57,500 nucleotides of DNA from Chrysomallon squamiferum (lineage: Eukaryota > Mollusca > Gastropoda > Neomphalida > Peltospiridae). Within the stretch, counting starts at the first letter, position 1. Each line of letters opens with the position of its first letter. The DNA lies in contig CM022667.1 of assembly GCA_012295275.1 (NCBI GenBank), positions 2,072,001-2,129,500 of the forward strand, in the 5' to 3' direction. Below the pieces are notes generated by a model. It worked only from the letters and a program-made list of their open reading frames with translations, was not told where the DNA came from and did not search any database. Below, one piece after another: positions 53,335 to 57,500 of the stretch. The position numbers and the translations under genes were made by a program.

Positions 53335-54166
53335 TAGTGCAAGCTATAGAACAGAAAATTAACTGTCATATGTTTTTAAAACGAATATGTGCAGATTTTT
53401 TTTTTTTTTCAGTTTTTAATTTTATTTACTTTTCTATTATTTGTGTTTTATATTTTTCTCCTTATTTAATTTTTCCTTTTTTTTTCTTTTTTCTTTCTTT
53501 CGTTCTTTCTTTCTTTATTTATTTAGTTAGGTTTTTCTCTTTTTTTCCGTTCTTTGTCATTTACTTCTTTTTACAATTTTTTTTTTTTTTTTTTTTAAAT
53601 TAAAGATTCAAGTTACTGGTAATTATTTTGCATGAGTATAATACATGCGACAAATCCACCTACTCAGAAACTGACGTCATTTAACAGACTTCATAGTCGA
53701 GAGCGAAGTACTGTAGACTTGCCGAATAATTTACCTTGTCGAAAACCTGTTTAAATTTCTGTATACGAATTACGTGTCCATGTTTCAGCTGAAAATTGTT
53801 TTATTAACAGCAAAGATTTCTTGTTCACTAACGGCTTGGAAATATTCAGATCGTTTGAAATGTTTACGACAACCATCAGTCGATTTGTTTTTTCGTTAAA
53901 TTGACTCATTTAAAAATACGTTTTAAAAGTCACGTAAATACATGGTTTACGGTAATGTATAACGCGTCTGCTTTCCCTTGACTTAAAAAAATGTGTTTGA
54001 TCTATATTATAAAAGTATTGCCTTGCATTCTGTGTGAATATGTAATCATATCACGTCTTGTCTACACGCAGGTGTGTATTGTTGAGATTCTGATGCGATT
54101 GTAATCAGCAAAACGATAAACCTGTAACAAAGGTGAGTTTGTTTGGATCTGTGTACGTGTGGGTGC

Positions 54167-54200
<34 letters not shown>

Positions 54201-54891
54201 CTGTGTGTATCTGTATTACTTCTTGTTATTGTTTTTGTTGTTTATTTATTTTTATCATCATCGTCATAATCATCATTTTTATTATTATGATTATCATAAT
54301 TATTACGAATATTATCAACATCATCATCATCATTCTTGTTATCGTTATCATCAGTACTATTATTATCATCACTATAATCATCATTATTATTATAATTATG
54401 ATAAATATCATTATTATTACTTTTATCATCATCGTAGTTATTACCATCATTATAATTATAATTATCAAGATATCATCATCATTTTATTACTATTATCATC
54501 ATCGTAATTATCACCATCATTATCATCATCATTATAATTATATTTATCAAGAAATTATCATCATCATTATCATAATTATTATAATTATAATGATCGATAT
54601 ACGACCATCATCGGCATCATCATAATCGTCATCATCATTATCATCATCATCAATATTAGCATCATCATTCGCAGCAAGTTAAATGTGGGGTTTTTTGTCT
54701 AACGCTGGGAAGGTTCACACTAAAGATTTCATTCTGCTAACAGATAAAACAGCGGCGACTGCGGGATTTTTCTCTTACGTCACTGAAGTCTCGGTATTCC
54801 TTCACAGTATGTCTGACCTCGAAATAACTGTTAATGTTAAAATTAATTGTCTCGTTTTGAACTTTCGTTATTAGTCTGCACGTCTAGAAAG
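53241..54891. other. Intergenic stretch before the SLC7 gene
   Basis: (AAT)n at 53291-53333, T-rich runs at 53398-53600, a CRE octamer at 53672-53679, (GT)n at 54175-54203 and a long ATC/ATT trinucleotide field at 54250-54672. A TTATTAG acceptor-like site ends at 54874, so the ATG exon may have an untranslated exon upstream. Confidence 0.5.
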
Positions 54892-57408
<2,517 letters not shown>

Positions 57409-57500
57409 GTAGTCTGTATTCTAAATGTTCCTTTTACATTTTATTATTTTTTTATTATTTTCTAAAATGTTCCTTTTATATTTTAATATTTTTTAATTAT
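57409..57500. other. Start of SLC7 intron 2
   Basis: T-rich sequence after the donor at 57409; nothing else visible before the window ends. Confidence 0.6.

Overview
The window is AT-rich, intron-rich animal DNA, very heavily loaded with microsatellites. The gene families present (SGLT-type sugar transporter, anion-selective Cys-loop receptor, LAT-type amino-acid transporter) together with the low-complexity style suggest a marine invertebrate, most likely a lophotrochozoan such as a mollusc. This placement is an inference from style, not from a diagnostic sequence. I saw no bacterial genes, CRISPR array, rRNA or convincing tRNA.

Layout. 1-10.7 kb: no gene; microsatellites, a CpG-dense block at 495-840, a Tigger/pogo-like non-autonomous element at 2599-3137 and a foldback repeat at 3733-4252. 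10769-20749 (+): a complete 15-exon SLC5 sodium/sugar cotransporter of 639 residues, in which every exon joins in frame. 20.75-26.15 kb: intergenic, with microsatellites and two perfect CRE octamers. 26154-52673 (+): a complete 8-exon anionic Cys-loop receptor subunit of 430 residues. 54892 to beyond the window end (+): the first two coding exons of an SLC7 light-chain-type amino-acid transporter.

The most unusual part is the 18.4-kb intron 2 of the Cys-loop gene (28777-47214). It holds five copies, here called A-E, of a small three-exon gene for a secreted Gly/Met/Tyr-rich peptide built from GYGMMGG-like repeats. Each copy has a TATATAAG box, an untranslated first exon, one coding exon with an almost invariant signal peptide, and a last exon carrying AATAAA. 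A, B, C and E are antisense to the host gene; D is in the sense direction and forms a head-to-head inverted pair with C. A, B and E are open; C and D each carry one frameshift. The coding exon probably ends at a GTGAGT/GTGAGG donor, so that the stop codon is formed across the splice junction (T|AA).

Other structure worth attention: intron 1 of the SLC7 gene contains a roughly 31-bp minisatellite in which the 3' end of exon 1, donor included, has been copied about four more times, the first copy being a potential in-frame cassette exon; and microsatellites repeatedly sit directly against 3' splice sites.

The three large genes are membrane proteins with no evident pathway link; their adjacency looks like ordinary animal gene order. 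No function can be assigned to the nested peptide family from sequence alone.
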